Part shown: in pieces, positions 19,650 to 29,797 of the stretch
How the letters are laid out: the number at the start of each line of letters is the position of its first letter
Numbering within the stretch: position 1 is the stretch's first letter
Assembly (NCBI GenBank): GCA_019828545.1
Contig: JACVRA010000289.1
Coordinates: 1-64,000 of the forward strand
DNA from: Paracamarosporium sp. OC-R06-R3
Taxonomy: Eukaryota > Ascomycota > Dothideomycetes > Pleosporales > Didymosphaeriaceae
Reading direction: 5' to 3'
Length of the DNA: 64,000 nt
Translations under genes and position numbers: made by a program
The notes under the pieces: model-generated
Databases searched by the model: none
What the model saw: the letters and a program-made list of their open reading frames with translations, nothing else
What the model was told of the DNA's origin: nothing

Positions 19650-21625
19650 TTAGTCCTCGTCTAGCTCTTGCAGTTCCCTTTCACGTTTCGCCAATTCTTG
19701 TCTCATTAGTTCTGCTTCTCGTTTGAGTCTCTCTTTACGGGCGGTTTTGTTTTCTTGCGCAGCGGGAGAGGAGCCGGCGCTCTGTTGGGACAGATTCGAC
19801 AGCGACGGGTCGATGTTCGTATCTTGTGTGGCGGCTGGGTTTAAAATCGATGAGATAGGGTTCGATCGGTGGGGCGCTGGAGTTATAGGCTTCTCGTCCA
19901 CGTCGAGGGTAGCACTTAAGCTACGTTTCCTAGGCGAGGGTGCTCCGACATAGGTCGTCGACGGCGACGGGGGCCCCAAGTGGGCAATGCTACTCTGGTA
20001 GCTAGTAAAGTCAACCGGTACAGGCGCCCTGGTCCCTGGCGGAACTTCGCTCGATTCGATTGCAGTAGTCGGGTCGGGTGACACTGAGTGCTCAAAAGCC
20101 GGCGTCTGTGTTGCACGAGGTTGAGGCGAGTAGCTGGCAATCGATGATGGTGCTTGCGTGCTGTTACCGTCGGCTGGGACAATACGTTTTCGGCGTTTGA
20201 TCTCTTGTTTCTTCATCTCGACAGGACGATGTGAGCCATGCAGTTTGTAATAGAGGCCTGCCCCTGTTAGCTCATGAAGTGGGGAGGCCGACTCCTACTG
20301 GGGATTAGCGGCAGAGTATAAACGTACCACAAGCATTACAAATCGTATGTCCAGCTTCATCTCTCCTCCAGAGAGGCGTCACTGTGGTGCCGCAATTCTG
20401 GCAAGCAGGAATCGCACTTGTCGCCGTCGACACTCCTCTGTCGGAACCAGTAGCGGTTGAAGGGCCACTGGTATGGGCCAGCGCAAACTGAGCTGTCTTG
20501 GAGACACGGTTGTTGAATGCGGGACACCCACCGCAGCCCTGCTGGCCTCCCATGCCGTTACATCTACCACCTCCCGGACAAGTTCCAGCAGCTTCATGGT
20601 CCGACGCAACATAGGTAGCAGGTCGCGGTGATACACCTGCAACTCCAGGGGAATCACTCCGGTCATGACCTTGACCTGGTGCTGGACTTTGATGAATAGG
20701 GAGGATAGGTTGCGCCGTAGTGTTGCGCTTGAGATTGGTCGGACGCGATTGGTTTCTTGCCTTTTGGTATAAGCCACAAGCATTACAAATGGTCTCTCCA
20801 GCGGGCGAACGCCGCCACAACGGTGTTTTGGTGGTCCCGCAATTACTTTTGCAATTGTCAGCAGATTTTCCCACGTGGTTCAAGAAAAAGTGTTGCATGG
20901 AGGCGAGCAAGGAAAAAAGCTGTAACACACCTGCAGACTTGACCTGTGATAAGCGCATTTCCAGTGGCAGGATTGGGCTGAGGAAGAGATGCAGGAGTAG
21001 CTGGCATCGAGAGTAGCTCTGGTTGTTCGCTTTCGCGCAAAGGTCGCGAATCCTCGAGAGAGTGGTAGATTTCTGGGCTATGTGCGGGTGGTGGGGTGAC
21101 GGACTGGTGAGCTTGTGGAGGCGACACTATCCTCGAGGTACGAGAGTCCTGGGCTTGGTTCAACTGGCTCAGTTGCTCAGCCATTTCGACGTCTTCTCGG
21201 CTGGGCTCCCGAGAGAGTTGGTGCGGATGGGTAGGCGTCGGAGCCAGCGACGTGCCTCCGCTAGCTGAGCTATTCACCATGCTGCCTAGCAACTGCGCTA
21301 CCTCCGGGCAGCACTGGGGAAGCAGGTGTACAAGCAAGGGTGAAGATACGGGGCGGCAGTGTTTGGGGAGAGTTGTTGCAGTCGGGCCTTCTGCGACCGT
21401 TGATCGGCTGATGGACCGGTCCCGCGAGCTGGTGGGCTTGGTTATGCAAGTACACGCTCCCGGTGGGTTGCCACAACGTGACCTGGCGTGCTTGGCCGAG
21501 ACGTGGCTTGGGGGTGGTTCGAAGGGTAGAGAGGCACAATCGGGTGGGGAGAACGATATCTCAAGAGAGATGGCGCCAGACAGAGACTGATGGGGTGCTT
21601 GGACCGGGAGCGCCGTCTCCGTCAT
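19650..21625 (-). CDS. sreA: SreA-type GATA repressor of iron uptake and siderophore genes
   Basis: Three exons, 21625-20931, 20845-20328 and 20257-19650, join with frame kept to give 606 aa. Introns are 20930-20846 (GTGTGT...AAAAG) and 20327-20258 (GTACGT...GGGCAG), each interrupting a zinc finger as is usual in this family. Two GATA zinc fingers are present: C231-C255 ([20 protein letters not shown]) and C380-C404 ([20 protein letters not shown]). Between them is the iron-sensing cysteine-rich region C-x5-C-x8-C-x2-C (C321, C327, C336, C339). Two fingers plus this region are diagnostic of SreA/SRE/URBS1 regulators, which repress siderophore synthesis and iron import when iron is sufficient. 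The C-terminus ([20 protein letters not shown]) is a coiled coil. The start at 21625 is the first ATG in a longer open frame; the true start may be elsewhere. Confidence 0.92.
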
Positions 21626-22681
21626 GTGTCGACCAGCAACGAGCGTCAGAAAGGGTCGCGGCGATGCGTCGCCTGGGGAGTTGCAGGCTCCTTGCCGATG
21701 CAAGGCCGGCCAATGGCGGCGACCGTGATGATAAGCAGCAGCAGCTTAGCCTTGGTCTAGCGCCGCCCTGCTTTCTTCCAGCGCCATCATCCTTCACGTC
21801 CTTCACCGCATACTTGTCAGCAATCTCGGCGTGCTGCAAATCTGTGTGCATGTACAATTACGTAGCAGCGTCGGCTGTCGCTTCTTTCGGCCTCGTCGCA
21901 CACTAGACTGACCGTTCGGTCGGACGCGATCTGCTGTGGCAAGCAGAAAAAGCAAATCACCTTCCCCATTCTGTCCCTAACGGATGGCCAAACGTGGGCC
22001 TCGAGCGAAGAGAGCCTCTCGGCGGATTTGTAACGGGAAACTCGCAAAATTTCATTCGCCCTTGACTACTGGCCCGGCCAATCGAAGACGCTTCGAAAGA
22101 ACGCTGTCTGCCCCTTGCAGCTAACCAACTGTCGCGCTTAAACTGTCAAACTGCCGCCGGTACTCGCGTGGTGCCGAGGCTGGCAGCCTTCGCTTTGGAC
22201 GTCAGCTAAGGTTCACGAGATCAATAAACCCTAGTGTGACTCCAAGAGTGTCGTGTGTTCCGGTGCACAATAAACCATCCGCTCGGATACGACTTCAAGG
22301 AATCTCTTAGAGGCATTGCACTGCATGGCCCAGCTGTCTGTGCATAGCATGGACCTTGCTCTCCAACATAAGTAGTAGTGACTAGGTCAACATATTGCCT
22401 ACAGTCTACAAATAGCATACAACAGCCCGTGCCACGCCATGCCGTGAGGCGGATACCATCCTCCACTTCTCATTCCACACCTGACCAACCCCACCAAAAA
22501 ATTCCTTTGTGTAACCACTATGCGCCAGTTCCGCAACCCAACCTAGATACCCAAATGCTTTTCAATATCACATAGATTGCGAACATGTATCAAGCCAACC
22601 CCTCTACCCTTTCACATCATGGTCCAGTCTTTTGAGGAATCATCGACCGCCATCCCCAGAGCACAAGTGTGCTTAGACCTT
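21626..22681. other. sreA upstream region
   Basis: Between the sreA start and the TVP15 stop, 1.06 kb without a supportable gene. It carries the sreA promoter and probably a long leader. A GATAA element occurs on the plus strand near 21730 (TGATGATAAGC), a possible GATA-factor site. Confidence 0.5.
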
Positions 22682-23528
22682 CTAGACTTGTTCTGCGCCC
22701 CAGCCGGCATCGGCATCACGCATGTTCGCAGGCGGCTCGATCGACGGGATGAACTCAAGGACGCAGTAGGCAACACCGATGATGCCGACGATTGTGCCTG
22801 GGATGATACGCCACCACGAAGGGCCGATGGCTACGGATCCGACAAAGATATAGACTTAAGGATTATCAGCGGTTGCACCCTTGTTCTATGTGGACTTGAC
22901 TTACAGATACCCCGACCGATGAAAGAGAACATGAACGAAGCATAGCGGGCGACCTGAGGGGGAATTTGGAACTCTGCGCAAGTGTCAACAGAGTCCTGAG
23001 CCAGATTGACAATCAACAGCCACAAGCCAGGCTCAATATTATCATTTATTACAGCGGCGACCAGCCTTTGCGAATGCGTAGGCCTTGCACGAACAAGGAA
23101 GCGGGTTCGAGCGATGGCGACACCGAAGGAGGCAACAGTGAAGGAGGTACGAACCAAGGAGTCCAGTAGCTAGCAACGTGTCAGTACTTGATTCATGCGC
23201 AGTGGGGAACAGTCTCCTTACCAGCACCAAAGATGACCAAGTATACTCCTAGAATAATCGAAGAGCTAGAGGACTGTTGTCAGCGCCCGTATGTCTGAAC
23301 CGCATGCGCGACATGCGATCAAGTCGTGGTGTGTTGGTCAACTCACAAGCCATTGAACTGGATGAACTTGGTGACACCACCGAGAACCATGAAGACCGCA
23401 ACGGCGAAATTCACCATGCGACTATGTCAGTTATTAGCGCCACACATGTCAATGGGGGCCTCGCCGCCTTCCCCAGGTCGGAGATGGTAGCTAGCTAGGC
23501 GCACGCACAAGATGTCGGAGAAGTCCAT
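22682..23528 (-). CDS. TVP15: Golgi membrane protein TVP15 (COPI-associated family)
   Basis: Six exons join without frame loss: 23528-23509, 23421-23347, 23265-23222, microexon 23169-23155, 22973-22905 and 22854-22682, giving 131 aa. The protein starts MDFSDIFRMVNFAVAVFMVL, continues SSIILGVYLVIFGA, then LLEFQIPPQVARYASFMFSF, and ends with FIPSIEPPANMRDADAGWGA. This is the conserved pattern of Tvp15, a four-helix membrane protein of late Golgi vesicles. The 15-nt microexon (coding ATGLL with its flanks) is needed to restore the helix before EFQIPP; skipping it also keeps the frame and would remove five residues. All introns are GT-AG, 50-181 bp. Length fits the family (about 130-145 aa). Confidence 0.9.
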
Positions 23529-23971
23529 GCCGGCGGGCTTGTCTGAGAGATGTGGGAACCGCAGCTTGAATGAGGATCGCGAGCGCGTTGGGATACGATG
23601 GACGGCGCAATGGGAGGATGCGGAAAAGACACAGTGTTTGGAGGTCGAGGTTTCGCGCGAACGTCGAGGATGTGCCTTGGGAGCTACCAGCGTAACAGCC
23701 AAGCTCCTCGCTTGCGCCTGCCGCACGTCATAGGGGCCCCGGCCTGTGATTGGCCGTCGACAACCTCCTCGCTTCATCGCTCCCAACGTCTTGTCACGGG
23801 CAGCAGGATTTGCACATTTTTGATAGGATACAGTGCATACCCAGCTTGAGGTTGCTTTTCGCATGCGTTGTCAACTACGAATATGATCACAAGCGTTGCG
23901 GACGCGTCAGCTCTACGGCAATGGCGTCCATAGTCATCACGAGACCCCTCCACAAGCACCACAAGCAGTCG
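23529..23971. other. TVP15 promoter region
   Basis: 443 bp between the TVP15 start and the stop of the next minus-strand gene. Moderately GC-rich; no gene. Confidence 0.5.
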
Positions 23972-24922
23972 CTACTCTACCCTGGGAATCTCTTGAACTG
24001 GCTCATTGTCCTTCTGCAGCTTATCAGCGATGCTGCAAACGCGAGCGTAGTCATCTAGCACGCACTCCAATGAGCTCCTTGCCGGAACATCCTCGCTTTT
24101 GGTTGAGTTTAACCGCGATACTTCCTCTTCCCAAGGGAACAATGGCAGGTTCCATTTCGGTGGAAAGTAGACTCGCTCGCCTTTCTCATTGACACAAATG
24201 CCTTTATTGGAGGTCACTGAGATTTGGGTTGTCTTGAGGATGCCTCCTGTCCCCACCCAATCCACAACCTCTTGCGTGAGTTGGTGCTCCATCTGTATGT
24301 TAGCTTCCGCTAGAGTTTCGTTCCCGTTTTTATATGTGTGAGTGCTTGCACCCCTAAGAACGAGACTTCCAAGCGACCTTGTGGGCTTAGTCCTGTTCCA
24401 ATCTGCTGATACTTCCTTCTTCTCTACCGTTTGCTGTCTGGTCTCGGCTGTTGTCTTTCGTTCTTGGTTGGCTCCACGCATCTGATATATTTCCCTTCCA
24501 TTGCTATTTCCCGATCCTGCTTTTCCCTTGTTATTCAGGAGCCTACCGGGGTGCCTTCGGACGATGAGTCTCAATAAGCTATTCTTGTGGCTACTCGAAG
24601 CGCCCGACCTAGGTGACTTGACCAGCCTCTTTCGTTTCTTACCCACACTGAAGTCTGCAGCCAATCTCCGGGCATTCTCATTTCGCCAGTACTGCCACAG
24701 ATTAGGCTTTCCGTCTTCGTGACTTCCTTGTCGCTGCACACGGCCACGGGTTTCTCGTATAGCCCCTGACCATTTTGGGTCTTTGTCCGTAGTCTCTTCC
24801 ACTCTCCAACCCCATTTCCCTACATCTTTCAGAATGATCTCATCAACGGGATCCAGGTGGCCTACAGCGTAGGTGGGCTTAGAGGTTTCTTTGGAATTTG
24901 GTGCGTACAATAAATAAGGCAT
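23972..24922 (-). CDS. Hypothetical basic protein, 316 aa
   Basis: Uninterrupted minus-strand frame from ATG 24922 (MPYLLYAPNSKETSKPTYAV) to stop 23972-23974. It has a conserved-looking N-terminal block DPVDEIILKDVGKWGWRVEE, a basic low-complexity middle (KKRKRLVKSPRSG) and a C-terminal block with KGICVNEKGERVYFPPKWNL. The KRKR run could be a nuclear signal. Directly upstream, a different frame from ATG 25041 (MAGVAGPSSSWVGFSSPSNP) reads into the same place and looks like the true N-terminus, one base out of frame near 24935. I do not recognise the family. Confidence 0.6.
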   Translation of the reverse strand: MPYLLYAPNSKETSKPTYAVGHLDPVDEIILKDVGKWGWRVEETTDKDPKWSGAIRETRGRVQRQGSHEDGKPNLWQYWRNENARRLAADFSVGKKRKRLVKSPRSGASSSHKNSLLRLIVRRHPGRLLNNKGKAGSGNSNGREIYQMRGANQERKTTAETRQQTVEKKEVSADWNRTKPTRSLGSLVLRGASTHTYKNGNETLAEANIQMEHQLTQEVVDWVGTGGILKTTQISVTSNKGICVNEKGERVYFPPKWNLPLFPWEEEVSRLNSTKSEDVPARSSLECVLDDYARVCSIADKLQKDNEPVQEIPRVE

Positions 24923-26351
24923 ATCTGTTGCTGCTTAATATTTCCAGTGAGCAGTAGGGACGAGGGTTTGTGATGCTTAGAGGGGTTCGATGGCGATGAA
25001 AATCCTACCCATGAGGATGAAGGACCTGCGACGCCCGCCATGGTTATCTTGAATGTACAAGGGGAGAGTTCTAAGAGGAATTGAAGAGCGCCGTGTGATG
25101 ACAATGTGTGGCGAAGTGACTTTGCAAACTCAGTATCTTGAGGCGCAGGCGGGTGTGACCTTACCATTCAAACAAACAGCTTTCGAAACTATCCCACTTC
25201 ATCTATGATATCGGGTAACAAATAGGCCAACCACCTCTATTCCATAACCTGAATGAAAAAGCTTCTGTGACGCAAAGTCACGTGCATCTAAAAGGTTAGG
25301 CATTTAGATACAATGGCATCTCCTACTCGCCGTAGGAATCAGTATTTTGATTAAAATATAAATCCTTAACTTTGTCTCGCGATCAAATAAGCATTTTAGC
25401 CATCTTAGGCCAAGATCGTTGTTCGTCCAGCCCATTCCTAAGGACTAGTCGTCGCTATTCAAGTGGAAGATAGTAAAAAATGCAGCGGTGTTTCTTAGGA
25501 CAGCTCCTAATGACCTTTACGTTGATTTATTATTTTATTATGTTGAATAATAATTTCAAGAAGGGGAGGTTACTTATGTTATATAGGATTAGTTATAAGG
25601 ATTTGGTTAAGGAAAAGCTGGAAAGAGTGTTGTGTTCTATGGAAGGATTGGCATTGGCGTTGTTGGTTTTGGAGTAGCATATGTGGGACATATGGAAGGT
25701 CGACGTGAAGGAGAATAAGCCTTTTGGGTAGTGAATTGCTACTTAGAACCATAATGGTGAGGTTGGAAGATAGAATCAGTCTATTTGTGACATGGAAAAT
25801 CAGGCCTGCATTCTCTTGGTATTAGCCTGGCCGTTTGTAGGTAAGGGTACTACAATGTGATATCTTAATGAGCTTGGATAACAAAGAGTAGAGTAAGATC
25901 TAAATTCTACTTCTAATAGTTTAGTCTACGACTCGCAAAGATTGAGCCTTTTCCGAAATTATTCAGATTAATTATTCGGTACTGTAGAGACACCAGCAAG
26001 GTGGTAAGTTAGTATCTCATCGGATCCCGTAAGCTCAGTGAGACATGCATTATGCAGTCTTATCGTGATCTTGGCCCTCGTCCAGCAGACCCCGCAGTTA
26101 TATGAGATGTAGTGGCACGGTAGATGATTACGCTAAGCCCACCGACGCTACAAGGATGATGCATTCGGAACGATACATACTCGGGTTTTAGCCGATTCAT
26201 GACCCAATAAACTCTTTTTCTTTGTTTAGCAACCTCACAATGTGGAGCGACCTGATGGGCCATCGCCTGTACCACTACGCCGCACAAGCCGCACGTATAT
26301 TTAAGAGCGCGATTAGTTCTTTTGCAATGCTTCACAGACTTCATAATCAGA
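24923..26351. other. AT-rich intergenic island
   Basis: Apart from the possible out-of-frame N-terminus of the preceding gene (24933-25041), no gene is supported. From 25190 to 26050 the sequence is strongly AT-rich with many stops; a 65-codon frame at 25480-25677 has no motif. It looks like a decayed transposon. The right end holds the P450 promoter. Confidence 0.5.
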
Positions 26352-28055
26352 ATGTCACTTACTCTCAATCTTCTTACCTCACTCCTCGTTGTAATTGCGA
26401 CAATCTACTTCGTCAAATTCATTCGCCATCGGCGTGTTTATGCACACTTGGTAGGCCTCATAACTTCATGTGACGTCGCGATTTCATCGCGCGCTAAGTC
26501 AGAACAGCCAGGTCCACCCCATGACTTTCTATGGGGTCATCTGAAGATATATGGCGAAACTCTTGCTCTCTTCCCACCACTAGCGTTAGTATTTTCCCTA
26601 ACATCCAGCAAGCCATGATTGACACCAGTTTTCAGACACTTCCAAGCTATCATAACAACTATAGCACATAAACAGCACCTTCCTGGAGTGTTTTACATGG
26701 ACTTGTGGCCTTTGGGTCCCGAGCAACTAATCATTACGGACCCAGAATTCGCGAATCAGTACGTCACAACTCGCAGGCTGCCAAAACACGCGCTCGAAGC
26801 AGTTTATCTGAATCCAATCATTGGCAAAGGAAACATGGTTGCGGCAAATGGTACATACTGGAAACGTCTCCATGACATGATTACCCCTGCTTTCTCAGTG
26901 GCACGCACATTCAAGGTGATAAGCCAGGTCACAGAAGAATGCGAAACATTCCACCAGGTCTTGAATGAACATGCCTCAGGCTCAGAGGTAGTACGTTTTG
27001 AACAAGCGATCAGTGCACTCGCGTTTGATATCATCTCCAAGTTAATATTCGGGATCATAATCAGTTCTCAGGAGCGAAGATCAGAAGATCTCTGCAACTT
27101 AGATACCATCATCAAAGAGGAGTTTGCGATTCGAAACGCCTGGTCCCCTTTCGCAAAAAGAAGGCTAAATTACGCCAAAGAGCAGGCCATTCGCTCTTTG
27201 GATGATAGCATCAAATCTAAGCTGCGGACACGATTTGATGCCGTGAATAAACAAGATGTTGATCTCGGTCACAGACAGGATCTTTGTATTTTGGATCTCA
27301 TCCTTCGAGAATACATTCAGAGCGATTCTCCACAGCCAACAACTATGGACCCTCAGTTCGAATCTATGGCAATTAATAACATCAAAGCAATCTTTCTTGC
27401 TGGTTCCGGAACGGTCACCGATACACTTTGCTTCACCTTCATGCTACTTTCTGCTCATCCTGAAGTTGTTTCAAAGCTTCGCGAGGAGCATACACGCGTA
27501 TTCTCTTCCGACGTGGCGACCATCAGCAAGATACTGGAGGCTGAACCACAACGATTGAAGCAGTTGGATTACACAAATAGCGTTATCATGGAAACTTCGC
27601 GCATCTATCCAATTGGCAACACTGGCAGGGCGCCGGATGCTCCCGGCTTCATTAACTATAAAGGCCAGAGGTTACCCCTCAATTCCGATACTCTCATCTG
27701 TCCGGTGCAACACACGTGGCACATGTCCCCAGATGTGTTTCCGGATCCAGATATATTCTTGCCCGAGCGATTCATTGGACTGGAAAAATCGGGACTGATT
27801 GCGTGGCGCCCATTCGAGAGGGGATATCGTTCTTGTATTGGTCAGTCTCTAGCAATGGAAGAGATGAAGACTGTGCTCTTGTACACTGTTCAGTTCTTCG
27901 ATCTCGTTTGTCATGATTTGAAGCCAAATAAAGAGCCAAGGGTACCCTGGACAAGGATGGATACGGTATTCGGAGATAGGGCATTCCAAGAATTTTTGAC
28001 GGAAGCAAGACCAAGGGATGGCATGCCAATTTTGGTAAAGCAGGCAATTCGGTAA
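26352..28055 (+). CDS. Cytochrome P450 monooxygenase, 531 aa
   Basis: Exons 26352-26450, 26508-26584 and 26636-28055 join via introns GTAGGC...GAACAG (57 bp) and GTTAGT...TTTCAG (51 bp, branch CCCTAAC), giving 531 aa. Residues 1-25 are a membrane anchor (MSLTLNLLTSLLVVIATIYF), followed by the PGPP hinge. Landmarks: I-helix AGSGTVTDT from A314, E-x-x-R at 378-381 (ETSR), PERF near residue 435, and heme loop F-x-x-G-x-R-x-C-I-G with ligand Cys459. The enzyme sits in the ER membrane and takes electrons from a reductase such as that at 42-44 kb. In the I-helix the usual acidic residue before the catalytic Thr (AGxDT) is Gly. The substrate is unknown. A decayed second P450 lies 450 bp downstream in the same orientation. 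Confidence 0.88.
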
Positions 28056-28500
28056 GCAAACATAAACCTAGCTTCCTATTTGCAGACATACCAATACATT
28101 TTGCGTTGAGGCGAAGCAAGGCATTCAACTGCAAGTAATCTTTTAGATTCCATAACAAATTCCTGCACGATTGGGACCGTTAGACCCAACGTAAGAAAGT
28201 ATGACGCCAATCGATACCGAAAGTAGACTGTTTTGCGCTTATGCAGACGTTATTGGTGGGAAACTCAGCCTCGAGGCAGAGGGGCTGGATTTCTTTCTGA
28301 TGTCTATGGTATTTACCAGGTAGATTGTCACCGAATATTGTAACGCGCCTCCCACGTTCTAGGAATGGGATTGCTGTCTCAAGAGTACAAATAGAAGTAA
28401 CAGTTATTGCTAAGTCGCCATGCTTGGGCTTGAATGATCGAAATTATTCTTTGGTAAACCTCGATGGGAGATGTTTGACCAGGTTGTCTCGTATACAAGT
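28056..28500. other. Spacer between P450 gene and P450 pseudogene
   Basis: No gene seen. Carries the P450 3' region. Confidence 0.4.
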
Positions 28501-29413
28501 CTTTACTATGGTTGTTTTCTCGGTGGGTTAGTCTGGTTATGGTGGCATTGGAGGAGCATGTCTGGTAACAGTGCTACCCCGCCCATGCTGCCATACAGCG
28601 TCCCCATAATCGGGAAGTCCTACCCTTACATTTACTGGTGAAGCTACGAGGCTAATTGCTTCCTAGGCTATACTTTGTCTTTTTGCCAAGGATTCCGAAA
28701 ACCTCATCTCACGCGGAAGGTAGTTCAACGCTACTTAGCTTGTCCTCCAGTACTCATCAAACCGCAGAAAATATCATAGCGATACTGGCAACATTTTCTC
28801 GATCAATATCGTTAGTAACACTATTTACGTACTTAAAGATCCCAGCCATATGGTTGCCGTACATGCTGATGCTTGAACGTCAAACTTCTACACACCTATT
28901 CTCGAGACCATACTTGGATTATTCGGTATTTTTGCCAATGGGTCTGCTCGCACTATGCGGAGACAAGACAAGCACGAGAAAAAGATGGTGTCAAGGCGAA
29001 GAGCTTATTTGAGGAGGTCCACGATATGACGGTTACTCTCCTTGAAGGGTACTATACTCCACGATGTTCATCTCGAAAAAGGTCACGCTGTTCTATTTTC
29101 CGCAAGACAAATGGCGTTTCACGACCCACGTCTAGGCGAAAACCCACTCCAGTTCGACGCAACAAGATTTCTTACAGATCCAAAGAGGAAGTACCTAAGC
29201 AGCCATCGACACTTTGGTGGGGGGAAATATATATGCTGTGGTCGCCATATCACCAAGCATGTCCACCTAGCTTTTGTGGCGCAACTTTTAAAAAGATACA
29301 GTGTAAGATTAGCCTTTCCGCAGAAATTCCCAGGCGTGTATGAGAACGAGCCTAGCATTGGAGTGCTATCAACTAACGATGATATCTATTTGCAATTTGA
29401 GGAACGCTTGTAG
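28501..29413 (+). pseudogene. Cytochrome P450 pseudogene, mostly C-terminal part
   Basis: An N-terminal trace (PPMLPYSVPIIGKSYPYIYW at about 28572-28640) ends in a stop. The frame then wanders until LFEEVHDMTVTLLEG (to about 29050), which shifts one base into the readable C-terminus LKGTILHDVHLEKGHAVLF, followed by FHDPRLGENPLQFDATRFL and the heme loop FGGGKYICCGRHITKH. This F-G-G-G-x-x-x-C-x-G-R pattern and the K-G-T...G phrase are typical of CYP7/CYP8-like fungal P450s, so it is not a duplicate of the gene upstream. Most of the middle (helices C to I) is missing; the whole stretch is under 0.9 kb. Non-functional. Confidence 0.7.
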
Positions 29414-29797
29414 GGCTGTCAGTGTCTTCATCGTTCGTTAAAACTACTGCTTGCAAGATATCGACAACAATGAGGCGTGCGAGAATTAGATCCATTCCAC
29501 TTGTCTGTAATTAGTAGTATATCGCTGAAACTATCATGTCCCGTACACATATTTACCTTCTTGATTGTCCACAAGTATCAAGCAACGTAAAATCCATCGT
29601 GTAGGCAGCAAAACAAGCAACCAAGCAATGTCATGCAAACTAATACTTAATTCGTAATTCCTACGCATCTATTTACTGTTACACAGTCCTTCAAGAATGC
29701 GACACCTTGCGGTGTATTCGATCAAACCGCACCCGGCTATACGTGCCTTGTCGCTGTCTGTAGTAGAAGCTATTCCATCTCAATTCTTTCCACCACC
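29414..29797. other. Intergenic, convergent 3' ends
   Basis: 384 bp between the P450 pseudogene and the RPN1 stop. AT-rich; no gene. Confidence 0.45.

Noticed and set aside
28501..29413. Second functional P450
   Set aside because: The N-terminal trace, middle and heme region are in different frames with stops, and about half of the expected length is missing.
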